From: Pseudomonas sp. FP1742
GTDB lineage: Bacteria > Pseudomonadota > Gammaproteobacteria > Pseudomonadales > Pseudomonadaceae
Length of the DNA: 64,000 bases
Assembly (NCBI RefSeq): GCF_030687145.1
Contig: NZ_CP117460.1
Coordinates: 2,232,001-2,296,000, forward strand
Direction: 5' to 3'
This document shows, piece after piece, positions 8,214 to 17,539 of this stretch. Below the pieces are notes generated by a model that ran no database searches, had not been told where the DNA came from, and worked only from the letters and a program-made list of their open reading frames with translations. Position 1 is the first letter of the stretch; every line of letters starts with the position of its first letter. Position numbers and translations under genes: made by a program.

Positions 8214-9464
8214 TTATGCCAGACGCTGGGCTTCCCGGGCTTTCTGGGTCTTCTGTTCCTCACCCTGGCACGCCGCCGCGGTGAACAGCACGTCGGTGGA
8301 GGAATTCAGCGCGGTTTCCGCCGAGTCCTGCAACACGCCGATGATGAAGCCGACCGCCACCACCTGCATGGCGATTTCGCTCGGGATGCCGAACAGGCTG
8401 CACGCCAGCGGAATCAACAGCAACGAACCACCCGCCACGCCCGAAGCGCCACAGGCACAGATCGCCGCGACGATGCTGAGCAGGATGGCCGTCGGAATAT
8501 CCACGGCGATGCCCAGGGTGTGCACGGCGGCCAGGGTCAGCACGGTGATGGTGATCGCGGCACCGGCCATGTTGATGGTGGCGCCGAGGGGGATCGATAC
8601 CGAATACGTGTCTTCGTGCAGGCCCAGACGCTTGCTCAATTCCAGATTGACCGGAATGTTCGCCGCCGAACTGCGGGTGAAGAAGGCAGTGATACCGCTC
8701 TCGCGCAGGCAGGTGAGCACCAGCGGATACGGGTTGCGGCGCAGCTTCCAGAACACGATGACCGGGTTCATCACCAACGCCACGAACAGCATGCAGCCCA
8801 GCAGCACGGCCAATAGATGCATGTAGCCGATCAACGCACCGAAACCGGAAGTGGCCAGAGTCGAAGCCACCAGGCCGAAGATCCCCAGTGGCGCAAAGCG
8901 GATCACCAGGCGCACGATCACGGTCACGCCATTAGACAGGTCGCCCAGCACTTCGCGCGTCGTCTCGCCGGCATGGCGGATCGCAATGCCCATGCCGATC
9001 GCCCACGCCAGAATGCCGATGAAGTTGGCGTTCATCAGTGCGCTGACCGGGTTATCCACCACGCTCAGTGCCAGGCTTTGCAGCACCTCGCTGATGCCAC
9101 CCGGGGCAGTCACCGCGACGTCCTGGGTCGACAGCACCAGGCTCGACGGAAACAACGTACTGGCGATCACCGCCACCACGGCCGCGGCGAAGGTGCCCAG
9201 CAGGTACAGAAACAGAATGGGCCGGATGTGGGTTTCCTGGCCGTGCTTATGGTTGGCAATCGAAGCCATGACCAGCACGAACACCAGAATCGGCGCGACA
9301 GCCTTGAGCGCCGAGACGAATACTTTGCCAATGAAGGCGGTGGATTTGGCCAACTCAGGCGCGAACAGGGCCAGGGCAATCCCGGCGATCAGGCCGATGA
9401 TGATTTGCGTGACCAGGCTGCTGCGTTTCAGGCGTTGCAAGAGAGAAGGAGATGAAGCGGTCAT
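8214..9464 (-). CDS. sstT: Serine/threonine:Na+ symporter SstT
   Basis: This 416-residue inner-membrane transporter belongs to the dicarboxylate/amino acid:cation symporter (DAACS) family, SstT branch. Eight transmembrane helices and re-entrant loops are expected. The family signatures are visible: the serine-rich hairpin [10 protein letters not shown] at about residue 275, [15 protein letters not shown] at about 305, and the second hairpin [14 protein letters not shown] at about 345. It imports serine and threonine with sodium. The start at [16 protein letters not shown] fits the family length; a longer reading of the frame would add about 90 residues without family resemblance. A good purine stretch precedes the ATG. 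Monocistronic, ending at the shared terminator. Confidence 0.93.
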   Translation of the reverse strand: MTASSPSLLQRLKRSSLVTQIIIGLIAGIALALFAPELAKSTAFIGKVFVSALKAVAPILVFVLVMASIANHKHGQETHIRPILFLYLLGTFAAAVVAVIASTLFPSSLVLSTQDVAVTAPGGISEVLQSLALSVVDNPVSALMNANFIGILAWAIGMGIAIRHAGETTREVLGDLSNGVTVIVRLVIRFAPLGIFGLVASTLATSGFGALIGYMHLLAVLLGCMLFVALVMNPVIVFWKLRRNPYPLVLTCLRESGITAFFTRSSAANIPVNLELSKRLGLHEDTYSVSIPLGATINMAGAAITITVLTLAAVHTLGIAVDIPTAILLSIVAAICACGASGVAGGSLLLIPLACSLFGIPSEIAMQVVAVGFIIGVLQDSAETALNSSTDVLFTAAACQGEEQKTQKAREAQRLA

Positions 9465-9800
9465 AACGGTATCTCTGATTTTATTAGGGTGCAGGGTTCC
9501 TTGGCTCATGCAGCAAAAAGCCGGGCAGGCCACATGGAGGGAACCGAAGAAGGTCGCCACATCAATGCCAGTCAATGGCCGATGAGCAAGGTGTAAGTAC
9601 CGCAGGGTCGCGAACTTTATCACAGCGTAGCCGCTATCCTTCAGACGTGTGACGATCTGCCGCCCGATTGTTCGACGAGATTTGCAGGTTCGTGCAACCT
9701 CGTTTGGAAACACTCTGTTAAGCTTCGCCATCCTCATTTTCTAGTTCTGCCAGTGGGCCTTCGGGCTATCGCTGGTGTCGTCGTTTTTCTGGAGTTTTGC
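9465..9800. other. Divergent intergenic region, no gene seen
   Basis: This 336-base region separates the divergent sstT and MFS genes. It should contain both promoters. I could not pick out a clear sigma-70 box pair or an operator, and no open frame here has coding character. Confidence 0.5.
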
Positions 9801-10955
9801 ATGCTGTTGCCCATTCTTCTGTTGTCCGCCGCCGGTTTCACGGTGCTGACCACGGAATTCATCATCGTCGGCCTGTTGCCGGCAATCGCCCGTGACCTGG
9901 ACGTCAGCATCCCTCAAGCGGGTTTGCTGGTGACCCTGTTCGCGTTCACCGTGGCCGCGTTCGGGCCGTTCCTGACGGCGTACTTCGCAAGGTTCGAGCG
10001 GCGCAAACTGTTCATCAGCGTGCTGATCATGTTCGGCCTGGCCAACACACTGGCGGCGCTGGCGCCAAACATCTGGGTGATGGCCATTGCCCGGTTGATC
10101 CCGGCGCTGGGGTTGCCGGTGTTCTGGGCGTTGGCCAGTGAAACCGCGGTGGACATCGTCGGCCCGGACTACGCCGGACGTGCGATTGCCAAGATCGGTT
10201 TCGGCATCGTCTGCGCCACGGTGTTCGGCATCCCGGTGGGCACGTTGATATCCGATGCATTCGGCTGGCGCAGTGCTTTCGGCATTCTGGCGGTGATCGC
10301 GTTTGCCAAGGCGCTGCTGCTGTTTATCTATCTGCCGAAAACCAGCCTGCACCAGCATCAGGTGAGCTTGCGTTCGCAGTTCAAGATCCTGCGCAGCCCG
10401 CTGATGCAGGGCCATGTGTTGTTGTCGATTCTGGTGTTCAGCGGCATGTTCACCGCTTACACCTATCTGGCGGATATCCTTGAGCGCCTCGCCGGTTTCA
10501 ACGGCACGGTGGTTGGCTGGTGCCTGATGGGCTTCGGCGCGGTCGGGTTGATCGGCAACTCGCTGGGCGGCCGCGCGGTGGACCGTCACCCGCTGATCGC
10601 TTCGGTGACGTTTTGCGCGTTCATGATTGCCGGGATGGTGGCGTTGGTGCCGAACATTCATTCGCCGCTGGGGCTGGCGGCGGCGATGGGGATCTGGGGC
10701 GTGACCCAGGCGGCGTTGTTCCTGGTCAGCCACGTGCGTTTGATGAAGGCTGCGCCTGAAGCGCCGGCCTTTGCCGCGTCGTTGAACATTGCCGGGGCCA
10801 ACCTGGGAATCGGCCTGGGCGCCATGATCGGCGGCCGGGTGATCGACAGCGTTGGCCTGCAAGGCCTTGGTTTTGCGGCCGCCGGTTTTATCCTCATGTC
10901 GATTCTGTTGGCCATGGCGCTGATGACCTTCAAGCCCCGGGAAGTCTGCGCCTGA
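9801..10955 (+). CDS. MFS transporter, DHA1 (AraJ/drug efflux-like) type
   Basis: This 384-residue major facilitator protein has 12 predicted helices. Features of the DHA1 drug:H+ antiporter group include the start LLPILLLSAAGFTVLTTEFI, a GLLPAIARDL loop, the motif-A-like stretch after TM2 (YFARFERRKLF, weak), and GIPVGTLISDAFGWRSAF (the motif-C/TM5 region, about residue 150). Substrates of this group range from sugars and amino acids to antibiotics, and the sequence does not decide. The ATG at 9801 has CTGGAG eight bases upstream and starts directly in TM1; an upstream in-frame start at 9753 is less likely. Convergent with nhaR, with only four bases between the stops. Confidence 0.85.
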   Translation: MLLPILLLSAAGFTVLTTEFIIVGLLPAIARDLDVSIPQAGLLVTLFAFTVAAFGPFLTAYFARFERRKLFISVLIMFGLANTLAALAPNIWVMAIARLIPALGLPVFWALASETAVDIVGPDYAGRAIAKIGFGIVCATVFGIPVGTLISDAFGWRSAFGILAVIAFAKALLLFIYLPKTSLHQHQVSLRSQFKILRSPLMQGHVLLSILVFSGMFTAYTYLADILERLAGFNGTVVGWCLMGFGAVGLIGNSLGGRAVDRHPLIASVTFCAFMIAGMVALVPNIHSPLGLAAAMGIWGVTQAALFLVSHVRLMKAAPEAPAFAASLNIAGANLGIGLGAMIGGRVIDSVGLQGLGFAAAGFILMSILLAMALMTFKPREVCA

Positions 10956-10959
10956 GGCT

Positions 10960-11859
10960 TCACATTTCGGTGAACAGCTCGCGTCGGGCACCTTCGGTAA
11001 TGGCAACAATGCCGGGGTGCATGACCTTGCGTTCCACCGAAATGGCGTAGAACGACTCGCGCACCGCATCGGTCTGGCCGATCAACGCCACACCGCATTG
11101 GCGTTTCACCTCGTCGGCAATCACGCTCGGGCCGATGAAAATCCCGCTGCCGGATTGGCCGAAAGCCTGCATCAAGGCGCTGTCGTCGAACTCGCCGACG
11201 ATTCGCGGCTGGATCTGCTGTTCGGCAAACCAGCGCTGCAAGCGACTGCGCACCACGGTTTCCGGCCCGGGAATCAGCAGCGGTGCACCGTGCAGGCTGC
11301 GGGGGAAGTCCTGGCCATACTGCGCCGCCAGTTCGTCAGTGGCGAAGAAGCTGATGCCGCATTCGCCGAGTTTCTGGCTGTAGCCCTTGATGTCCAGATG
11401 CGAGGGCATCGGGCTGTCGGAAATCACCAGATCGAGGCGTTGAATCGCCAGGTCGGCGAGCAAGCGCTCCAGTTTGTCTTCGCGGCAGGTGATGCGCAGC
11501 GGCTCGCTCAACTCCATGGTCGGCGCGATCAGGCGATAGACGATGGATTTGGGCACCACATCGGCGACGCCGACCCGAAACAGAATCTGTTGTTCATTGG
11601 GCTGCGCCCGCAGCATCAACTCCAGCTCGCCCCCGAGCTGAAACATCTGCTCGGCGTAGGGCAGGGTCTGACGCCCGGCTTCGGTGAGTTCCAGCTGCCG
11701 ACCGACTCGGCGAAACAATTCGATGCCATAGGTTTGTTCGAGCAGGGAAATCTGCCCGCTGATGGTCTGTGGCGTCAGATTCAATTGCTCGCACGCACGC
11801 ACGATGCTGCCGGTCTTGGCCACCACCCAGAAATAATGCAGCTGGCGGTAATTCAACAT
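10960..11859 (-). CDS. nhaR: LysR-type activator NhaR
   Basis: This 299-residue LysR regulator has the N-terminal helix-turn-helix MLNYRQLHYFWVVAKTGS through about residue 62. The phrase QLNLTPQTISGQISLLEQ and the body fit the NhaR group, which activates Na+/H+ antiporter genes in response to sodium or high pH in enterobacteria. No nhaA lies in this window, so the target here is open. It is divergent from a small lipoprotein gene and tail-to-tail with an MFS transporter. The name is given from sequence resemblance, not context. Confidence 0.85.
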   Translation of the reverse strand: MLNYRQLHYFWVVAKTGSIVRACEQLNLTPQTISGQISLLEQTYGIELFRRVGRQLELTEAGRQTLPYAEQMFQLGGELELMLRAQPNEQQILFRVGVADVVPKSIVYRLIAPTMELSEPLRITCREDKLERLLADLAIQRLDLVISDSPMPSHLDIKGYSQKLGECGISFFATDELAAQYGQDFPRSLHGAPLLIPGPETVVRSRLQRWFAEQQIQPRIVGEFDDSALMQAFGQSGSGIFIGPSVIADEVKRQCGVALIGQTDAVRESFYAISVERKVMHPGIVAITEGARRELFTEM

Positions 11860-12022
11860 GTGGGTGAATTCCCTTGTTCACATGACATCTGTGTTTGGAT
11901 TCGTAAAAACCGAAGTATAACCGCTGAAAATACGAATTTTCCTGAAGTGTTTGCTTCCTTAGACTGCCTCGCTATCGACGGAGAGCCTTTCGGGGTCTGT
12001 CTGTTCTATTGAGGAGAGCGCC

Positions 12023-12265
12023 ATGAAACTTAAAACCACCGCACTACTGATCACGTCTTTACTGGTGTTGGCCGGTTGCGACCAGGCCGAGAAAAGTGCT
12101 CAACAATTGATGGGCAAGGCCGCCGAGAGCGCCAAACAGGCAATTGACGATACCCACAAAGCCGCCGAGCAAGCATTGAGCGACGCCACGGGTGGCCTGA
12201 TCAGCAAGAAAGAACAACCGGCCAAAGAAACGGGTAAAACCGGCTCTTCGTCCCAGGAAATCTAA
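12023..12265 (+). CDS. Small lipoprotein
   Basis: An 80-residue protein with a lipoprotein signal: MKLKTTALLITSLLVLAGC, with the lipobox Leu-Ala-Gly-Cys at 16-19. The mature part is an Ala/Lys/Glu-rich amphipathic helix (about residues 22-60) and a polar tail. This resembles many short envelope lipoproteins of pseudomonads of unknown role. GAGGAGAG six bases before the ATG is a strong ribosome site. It lies 28 bases before terC and may be co-transcribed with it. Confidence 0.8.
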   Translation: MKLKTTALLITSLLVLAGCDQAEKSAQQLMGKAAESAKQAIDDTHKAAEQALSDATGGLISKKEQPAKETGKTGSSSQEI

Positions 12266-12293
12266 ACCGTCTACAACGAGTCAGGACTGACCC

Positions 12294-13043
12294 ATGGAAT
12301 ACCTTTTAGAACTTGCTGCAAGCCCCACTGCCTGGGTCGCCCTGGCCACGCTGGTGGTGATGGAAATCGTGCTGGGTATCGATAACCTGATCTTCATCTC
12401 GATCCTCACCAACAAACTGCCCGAACAGCATCGTCAGAAAGCGCGGCGCCTCGGTATCGGCATGGCGTTGATCCTGCGCCTGGCGCTGTTGAGCACCATC
12501 GCGTTCATTGTTCAGTTGACGGAGCCTGTGATCGAGATTCTCGGCCACGCGTTCTCCTGGAAGGACATGATCCTGATCGCCGGCGGCCTGTTCCTGTTGT
12601 GGAAAGCAACCACCGAGATCCATCACAGCATGGACCCGTCGCCGGAAGATCCGACGTCGGCCACTTCGACCGTGACCCTGGGCTTTGCCGCCGCGATCGG
12701 TCAGATCCTGATGCTGGACATGGTGTTTTCCATCGACAGCATCATTACCGCTGTCGGCATGACCGAGCATTTGCCGATCATGATCATCGCGGTGGTGGTG
12801 TCGGTCCTGGTGATGTTGCTGGCTGCAGACCCACTGGCCAGGTTCATCAACGACAACCCGACGGTGGTGATGCTGGCGCTGGGCTTCCTGATCATGATCG
12901 GCATGACGCTGATCGCCGAAGGTTTCGGCGCCCACGTACCGAAAGGCTACGTGTACGCAGCCATGGCGTTCTCGGCGACGATCGAAGGCTTGAACATGTT
13001 GTCGCGTCGGGCCAGGCAGAGGCGCGTCGCCGCTGAAGCTTAA
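12294..13043 (+). CDS. TerC family integral membrane protein
   Basis: This 249-residue membrane protein belongs to the TerC family. The paired acidic motifs of the family are visible: [15 protein letters not shown] at about residues 23-37 and [15 protein letters not shown] at about 141-155. Members of this fold are linked to metal (notably manganese) export at the inner membrane and to tellurite resistance gene sets. No other ter genes occur here, so a general metal-handling role is more likely than tellurite resistance. Seven to eight helices are expected. The ORF ends 13 bases before a strong terminator. Confidence 0.88.
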   Translation: MEYLLELAASPTAWVALATLVVMEIVLGIDNLIFISILTNKLPEQHRQKARRLGIGMALILRLALLSTIAFIVQLTEPVIEILGHAFSWKDMILIAGGLFLLWKATTEIHHSMDPSPEDPTSATSTVTLGFAAAIGQILMLDMVFSIDSIITAVGMTEHLPIMIIAVVVSVLVMLLAADPLARFINDNPTVVMLALGFLIMIGMTLIAEGFGAHVPKGYVYAAMAFSATIEGLNMLSRRARQRRVAAEA

Positions 13044-13056
13044 CCTGCGTTAAACG

Positions 13057-13098
13057 AAACGGCCGCCTGAACTCGAAAGAGTCCAGGCGGCCGTTTTT
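13057..13098 (+). terminator. Rho-independent terminator after terC
   Basis: AACGGCCGCCTG and CAGGCGGCCGTT form a 12-bp stem followed by six Ts; the loop is about 14 bases. Confidence 0.9.
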
Positions 13099-13123
13099 TG
13101 TCTTTATGGCTGAAAAGCGTCAG

Positions 13124-13291
13124 TCAGTGCGCGGTGGCGGGGTGTGCGCACGGTTTATCGGTTTTCGCCACAGGCGCCAATGGAGTCGGGTGGTGATGCC
13201 GACGGGTAATCCGCAAAACGCCCCACAACATGGCGGCAGCCACCGCCAGCCAACCGGAAATCAACATCACAATGGTCATTGTCAGGCTCAT
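13124..13291 (-). CDS. Small single-helix membrane protein
   Basis: A 55-residue protein with one transmembrane helix at about residues 5-27 (VMLISGWLAVAAAMLWGVL) and a short basic, His- and Pro-rich tail (RITRRHHHPTP). GAGGAGG ahead of the ATG at 13291 is a near-perfect ribosome site and decides the start. No family is recognised. It is convergent with terC across a terminator. Confidence 0.65.
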   Translation of the reverse strand: MSLTMTIVMLISGWLAVAAAMLWGVLRITRRHHHPTPLAPVAKTDKPCAHPATAH

Positions 13292-13516
13292 CGGTGCCTC
13301 CTCATTGCCCTGCATCGGGCGCACACTCTTCCTTGGTAACTGACAGTCTAGCCGCTGCTGTATTTCAGGCTATTGACCAAAGGTCGTCTGTCACCAACCC
13401 GTTCGCTCTAACGAATGCAATCGACTGCAGGTTAAGGCTATACCGCTGACGCGCGGCGTCCTATGATCGACGGCCAAGCCGGCTGCGCGATCGCCTGGCG
13501 TCCAGACAAGAGAGTG

Positions 13517-14191
13517 ATGATGGTGCGGGTATTTTCTCGAGTTCGATCTTTGGTATTGATCGTTGGCTGTGTGGCTGGTCTGACTGGCTGCGCGGGGAGC
13601 GTGGCGCCTGAGATCAAGCGTCTGCCGGAACGTGTCGAGCTCAGCGGTACGTTCTACCGTGGGCAAAACTATCAAAGCGGACCCCAAGTGTTGGCCAGTT
13701 TGCTGTCTCAGCAGGGCATCGTGATAACCCCGGGGTTACTCGACAAGCCTCTGCATTTGCCGGGCGCCGAAGACCGGTTGCAGGAGAACATGCTGAACCT
13801 TGCCCGCGAGTACGGGATGGTGGTCTATCCCCTCGACAGCCAATTGCCAGCATTGCTGACCCAGGTCGCGGCCGGTTATCCGGTGATGGTGCGCTTTACC
13901 GAGGGCTCGGCATTCTGGGCGGGGCCGCGATACGCGATTCTGGCCGGTTACAACCGTCAGAAGCAGACCGTGTTGCTGCGCGCCGGGATGGAACATCGGT
14001 TGCTGATGGGGTTTGGCTCCTTTGAGTCGGCATTCGAAAATGCCGGCGGCTGGGCCGTGTTGATCCAGAAGCCGAACCAGATTCCGGCCAACGTCGATCG
14101 GCAGCGCTGGCTGAACGCGGCGAACGATCTTGCTCAATCGGGCCAGGAGCAGGCGGCAGCCAGGGCGAAGAAGGCACTGACCGCGCAGTAG
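13517..14191 (+). CDS. C39-peptidase-like lipoprotein lacking catalytic residues
   Basis: The product has 224 residues. A lipoprotein signal ends in LTGC (Cys25), so it should be anchored in the envelope. Residues 40-190 resemble the C39 papain-like fold. The Q-x-CGP motif appears as GQNYQSGPQVLASLL with Ser54 instead of Cys, and the His motif appears as RYAILAGYN with Arg138 instead of His. With both residues changed it should not be a peptidase. The C-terminal 30 residues form an Ala/Gln-rich helix (ANDLAQSGQEQAAARAKKAL), like a degenerate TPR unit. Comparable C39-like domains in toxin exporters bind peptides without cutting, so a binding role is an inference. The start is at ATGATGGTG after AGAGAG. 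Confidence 0.65.
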   Translation: MMVRVFSRVRSLVLIVGCVAGLTGCAGSVAPEIKRLPERVELSGTFYRGQNYQSGPQVLASLLSQQGIVITPGLLDKPLHLPGAEDRLQENMLNLAREYGMVVYPLDSQLPALLTQVAAGYPVMVRFTEGSAFWAGPRYAILAGYNRQKQTVLLRAGMEHRLLMGFGSFESAFENAGGWAVLIQKPNQIPANVDRQRWLNAANDLAQSGQEQAAARAKKALTAQ

Positions 14192-14285
14192 TTTCCGTTT
14201 GTCATCTGCCGGGCACTACTCGGCGTTGTTGGCCTCTGATGTAAAGGCCCGGGTTTCCTCGCCGGGCCGTGACCAGGAGGCGTCC

Positions 14286-14501
14286 ATGGCTCAATCCAAT
14301 ACCCCCGTCGGCCCACACTCGTCTGAGCATTCGTCCGATAATGAATTGGGGTTCGACCCCGATTCCCCGGACCTCGCCGATCCTCAGGTCGACCCCATCG
14401 GCCCTGCCAAGGCGCCCAAAGACATAAAACCGGGTGAGGAGGGCAAGAAGCCGCCTGCGAAGCCTTACGACCCGCTCGGTAATCTGAAACCCAAGTCTTA
14501 G
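14286..14501 (+). CDS. Acidic Pro/Asp-rich small protein (tandem copy 1)
   Basis: A 71-residue hydrophilic protein without hydrophobic helix or signal, rich in Pro, Asp and Lys (DPDSPDLADPQVDPIGPAK). It is likely disordered. CAGGAGG seven bases before the ATG is an excellent ribosome site. It is followed after 12 bases by a second gene of the same composition and almost certainly shares its transcript. No function recognised. Confidence 0.65.
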   Translation: MAQSNTPVGPHSSEHSSDNELGFDPDSPDLADPQVDPIGPAKAPKDIKPGEEGKKPPAKPYDPLGNLKPKS

Positions 14502-14513
14502 TCAGAGGTGCAT

Positions 14514-14738
14514 ATGTCTACCGATTCGAGCTTTGACGACAAACATCCGGACCCTCCAGAAAACGTTCCAACAACCCCCGAGTCGGACCTGGACCCGGTG
14601 TTGGATCCTGACAGCCCGCTCAGGGATCCCTTGGCCAGGCCGACCGTGGTGCCGACGAAGCATCCACAGGGCTGGAAAGACCCGAGTGCCGGAGATGGCA
14701 TTCCGGATGACGATCAGATGCCGTTGCCCAATGATTGA
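14514..14738 (+). CDS. Acidic Pro/Asp-rich small protein (tandem copy 2)
   Basis: A 74-residue disordered-looking protein sharing the DPDSP core and overall Pro/Asp composition with the preceding gene (DLDPVLDPDSPLRDPLARPT). The two look like diverged tandem paralogues. AGAGG precedes the ATG at 14514; a GTG two codons upstream is less likely. A terminator follows nine bases after the stop. No function recognised. Confidence 0.65.
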   Translation: MSTDSSFDDKHPDPPENVPTTPESDLDPVLDPDSPLRDPLARPTVVPTKHPQGWKDPSAGDGIPDDDQMPLPND

Positions 14739-14746
14739 CCGCCAGA

Positions 14747-14776
14747 CGAAAAGCCCCGATTATTCGGGGCTTTTCG
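14747..14776. terminator. Terminator after the small-protein pair
   Basis: GAAAAGCCCCG and CGGGGCTTTTC form a compact stem with a six-base ATTATT loop. The A and T tracts on both sides allow it to serve the convergent pbpG as well. Confidence 0.85.
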
Positions 14777-14794
14777 TTTACAGATGTTTCGACC

Positions 14795-15733
14795 TTATTT
14801 TGAAGCTTCGATCACACCGCTCTGGCGATGTTTGAGGTTCTTGTCGGACTTGTATTGCAGGGCGACGGACGGCACGTTGGTGCTCTTGCCGGTTTCGACC
14901 CAGCTGCGAATACGGGTCGCATCGGCAAAGTGTGTGTACTTGCCGAAGGCATCGAGAATGACCAGCGCAACCGGACGGTTGCTCATGCTGGTCACCAGCA
15001 CCAGGCAGTGACCGGCCTCATTGGTAAATCCGGTTTTCGTCAACTTGATGTCCCAGTTCGGTTTGTTGATCAAGTGGTCGGTATTGTGGAAGCCCAGGCT
15101 GTAGTTGGGTTTACGGAACGTAACGGTTTTCTCCTTGGTGGTGCTCAACTCGGTCAGGAGCGGGAACTTGTGCGCGGCGATCAGCAATTTGCTCAGGTCG
15201 CGGGCGGTGGACACGTTGCGTGGGGAGAGGCCCGTCGGCTCGACAAAGTGGGTACTGGTCATGCCCAGGGCCTTGGCTTTGGCATTCATGGCGGCAATGA
15301 ACGCGACATAACCGCCCGGGTAGTGATGGGCCAGGGTCGCGGCGGCACGGTTTTCCGATGACATCAGGGCAATCAGCAGCATCTCGCGGCGCGACAATTC
15401 GCTATTGAGTTTGACCCGGGAAAACACGCCTTTCATTTCCGGGGTGTCGCTGATGTTGACGGAAATGTATTCGTCCATGTTTTGCCGGGCTTCCACGATT
15501 ACCAGGCCGGTCATCAGTTTGCTGACGGACGCGATGGGTACGACGACGTCGGGATTGCTGGCGTAGATGACTTTGTTGGTCTGCAGATCCATCAGCAGAG
15601 CACTGCCGGAAGCGATTTTCAGTTGTGCGGTGTCTCGTGGCGCTGCGGTGGTTTCAGCAGCGTTGACGGTTGGCGTGATGAAAGTCCCTGTAAATGCAAA
15701 AAAAAGACTCAGGATGGAAAGGCGGATTTTCAC
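14795..15733 (-). CDS. pbpG: D-alanyl-D-alanine endopeptidase (PBP7/8)
   Basis: This 312-residue periplasmic low-molecular-weight penicillin-binding protein cuts D-Ala-meso-DAP cross-bridges in peptidoglycan. The signal peptide covers about residues 1-26 (ending VNAAE). The S11 serine-peptidase motifs are all present: SVSK (Ser69, Lys72), SEN in [10 protein letters not shown] (about 125), and KTG in [11 protein letters not shown] (about 221). The protein lacks the C-terminal amphipathic anchor of carboxypeptidases DacA/DacC, which supports the PBP7 assignment. It is monocistronic, between a terminator and a 270-base non-coding stretch. Confidence 0.92.
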   Translation of the reverse strand: MKIRLSILSLFFAFTGTFITPTVNAAETTAAPRDTAQLKIASGSALLMDLQTNKVIYASNPDVVVPIASVSKLMTGLVIVEARQNMDEYISVNISDTPEMKGVFSRVKLNSELSRREMLLIALMSSENRAAATLAHHYPGGYVAFIAAMNAKAKALGMTSTHFVEPTGLSPRNVSTARDLSKLLIAAHKFPLLTELSTTKEKTVTFRKPNYSLGFHNTDHLINKPNWDIKLTKTGFTNEAGHCLVLVTSMSNRPVALVILDAFGKYTHFADATRIRSWVETGKSTNVPSVALQYKSDKNLKHRQSGVIEASK

Positions 15734-15946
15734 GCTGGCAGACTCGTAAAGGGTGGATATACCGTTCTGTAACGGGCTGTTTCTTAAAAACGACGCATTT
15801 TAGGAGTATGTGCCAGGAAAGCCATAGGCGCCTGTAATGCAGGGGGTAAAAGTGAAGAATATTTAATGCTGTAACCTTTTTCTTACTATTTGGCTTTGCA
15901 GTTGTGCGACCTCTGGCCGTCGGTCATCGAGGTGTTTGCTACAGGC

Positions 15947-15978
15947 AAAAAGAACCCCGCGCTGGGCGGGGCTCTTTT
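15947..15978 (-). terminator. Terminator after folD
   Basis: AGAACCCCGC / GCGGGGCTCTT stem; on the minus strand it lies 27 bases beyond the folD stop and ends in a T-rich run (read from AAAAAG on the plus strand). Confidence 0.85.
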
Positions 15979-16004
15979 GGGTGGCGCTGTGTGTGAGCGA
16001 GAAC

Positions 16005-16859
16005 TCAGCTATGCAGCGTTTCGGCGGCGTATAGCGTATTTTCCAGCAGGCAGGCGCGGGTCATCGGGCCGACGCCGCCCGGTACCGGAGTGATCCAGCC
16101 GGCGCGGGGCAGGGCAGTTTCGTAGATCACGTCACCCACCAGCTTGCCGTCTTGCTGACGGTTGATGCCGACGTCGATCACGATCGCGCCTTCCTTGATC
16201 CATTCACCCTTGACCAGCCCCGGCTTGCCGGCGGCAACCACCAGCAGGTCGGCGCGACCGACGTGGCCGGCCAGGTCCTTGGTGAAACGGTGGGTGACGG
16301 TCACGGTGCAACCGGCCAGCAGCAGTTCCATTGCCATCGGACGGCCAACAATGTTGGAAGCCCCGACAATGACCGCATCCATTCCGTAAAGATCGGCACC
16401 GGTGCTTTCCAGCAGCGTCATGATCCCTTTGGGCGTGCACGGGCGCAGCAGCGGAATGCGCTGGGCCAGGCGGCCGACGTTATAAGGGTGGAACCCGTCG
16501 ACGTCCTTGTCGGGACGAATGCGCTCCAGCAATTTGGAGGCGTCCAGGTGTTCAGGTAAAGGCAGCTGAAGCAGAACGCCGTCAATTGCCGGGTCGTCGT
16601 TCAGGCGATCGATCAGATCGGTCAGCGCTGCTTGAGTGGTTTCGGCAGGCAGGTCATAGGCTTGGGAAAGGAAGCCGACCTCTTCACAGTCTTTACGCTT
16701 GTGCGAGACATAAACCTGAGAGGCAGGATCGCTGCCGACCAGGATCACCGCGAGGCCGGGCGTGCGCAGGCCTTGCTGGCGACGCTCGGCGACTCGTTTG
16801 GCGATCTGCTGGCGCAGGCTGGCGGCGATCGATTTGCCGTCGATTAGTTGTGCAGTCAT
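16005..16859 (-). CDS. folD: Bifunctional methylene-THF dehydrogenase/cyclohydrolase FolD
   Basis: This 284-residue cytosolic enzyme interconverts 5,10-methylene-THF, 5,10-methenyl-THF and 10-formyl-THF, supplying one-carbon units. The catalytic Tyr50 and Lys54 ([10 protein letters not shown]) are present. So are the QLPLPEHLD signature (about 98-106), GRPMAMELL in the NADP fold (about 172-180) and [12 protein letters not shown] near the C-terminus. Length and motifs are standard. It stands alone upstream of, and divergent from, the tRNA cluster. Confidence 0.96.
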   Translation of the reverse strand: MTAQLIDGKSIAASLRQQIAKRVAERRQQGLRTPGLAVILVGSDPASQVYVSHKRKDCEEVGFLSQAYDLPAETTQAALTDLIDRLNDDPAIDGVLLQLPLPEHLDASKLLERIRPDKDVDGFHPYNVGRLAQRIPLLRPCTPKGIMTLLESTGADLYGMDAVIVGASNIVGRPMAMELLLAGCTVTVTHRFTKDLAGHVGRADLLVVAAGKPGLVKGEWIKEGAIVIDVGINRQQDGKLVGDVIYETALPRAGWITPVPGGVGPMTRACLLENTLYAAETLHS

Positions 16860-16990
16860 TGCGCGTGATTAACCATCGAGAGGGGAAAAAAAGAGAGCGC
16901 ATTCTCGCATGTCATGAGGTGAGGGCAAAGGCGCTTGGTCTGCAAATTCCCCTAAGCCCTTTAATTAAATGAATTTTTTTTAAAAAGGAT

Positions 16991-17019
16991 TTGACGACCC
17001 TCGGGGGGCTCTATACTAT
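16991..17019 (+). promoter_or_regulatory. Promoter of the tRNA cluster
   Basis: TTGACG (-35, 16991-16996) is followed by a GC-rich discriminator-like stretch and TATACT/TACTAT (-10 at 17012-17017 or 17014-17019, spacing 15 or 17). It precedes four tRNA genes with nothing else between. Confidence 0.6.
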
Positions 17020-17134
17020 TCGTCGCACTTGTCGGGCACAGCCTAGCACTGGTTGAGAAGGTTGAGCGGAGTTACTGTTCCGTGAGACTGAAAAGCACTT
17101 AGTTTGTAGTCCTCCAAGAGTACAGATTAACAAG

Positions 17135-17211
17135 GCGCCCGTAGCTCAGCTGGATAGAGCATCCGCCTTCTAAGCGGATGGTCGCAGGTTCGAGTCCTGC
17201 CGGGTGCGCCA
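17135..17211 (+). tRNA. tRNA-Arg (anticodon TCT)
   Basis: A 77-nt cloverleaf with acceptor GCGCCCG paired to CGGGTGC and an encoded CCA. The anticodon loop CTTCTAA sits on a TCCGC/GCGGA stem. TTCGAGTCC is the T loop. Confidence 0.96.
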
Positions 17212-17244
17212 TTTAGGCAGCTTTGGCACAAGTAGCGCGATATG

Positions 17245-17320
17245 GTGGGCGTAGCTCAGTTGGTAGAGCACGGGATTGTGACTCCCGTTGTCGTGGGTTC
17301 GATCCCCATCGTCCACCCCA
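17245..17320 (+). tRNA. tRNA-His (anticodon GTG), copy 1
   Basis: A 76-nt cloverleaf with encoded CCA. The anticodon GTG lies in loop TTGTGAC. A G at 17244 would be the extra G-1 typical of tRNA-His, facing C73. Confidence 0.96.
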
Positions 17321-17328
17321 TATTTCGG

Positions 17329-17362
17329 AAGGCGCCAGATTAACAGTCTGGCGCCTTTGCTT
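17329..17362 (+). terminator. Terminator-like hairpin after tRNA-His copy 1
   Basis: AAGGCGCCAGA / TCTGGCGCCTT stem with TTAACAG loop and a short T-containing tail. The tail is weaker than in the second copy, so read-through into tRNA-Leu is likely. Confidence 0.7.
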
Positions 17363-17377
17363 TAACAGCTTCAATCC

Positions 17378-17462
17378 GCGGATGTGGTGGAATTGGTAGA
17401 CACACTGGATTTAGGTTCCAGCGCCGCGAGGCGTAAGAGTTCGAGTCTCTTCATCCGCACCA
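17378..17462 (+). tRNA. tRNA-Leu (anticodon TAG)
   Basis: An 85-nt class II tRNA with acceptor GCGGATG/CATCCGC, a long variable arm (CGCCGCGAGGCG) and encoded CCA. The anticodon TAG sits in loop TTTAGGT on a CTGGA/TCCAG stem. Confidence 0.96.
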
Positions 17463-17539
17463 AATAAAGCTTCACCCATGCCGCTTGGCTTGGTGGGGCT
17501 CAACAAAGAAGTTGTTTGGCTTCTTTGTCACGCAATATG

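Noticed and set aside
9741..11069. 442-codon minus-strand frame over the MFS gene
   Set aside because: His/Gln/Arg-rich composition and position opposite a real transporter gene identify it as a shadow.
12294..13043. Tellurite resistance operon
   Set aside because: Only a TerC-family protein is present; no terZABDE-type genes nearby.
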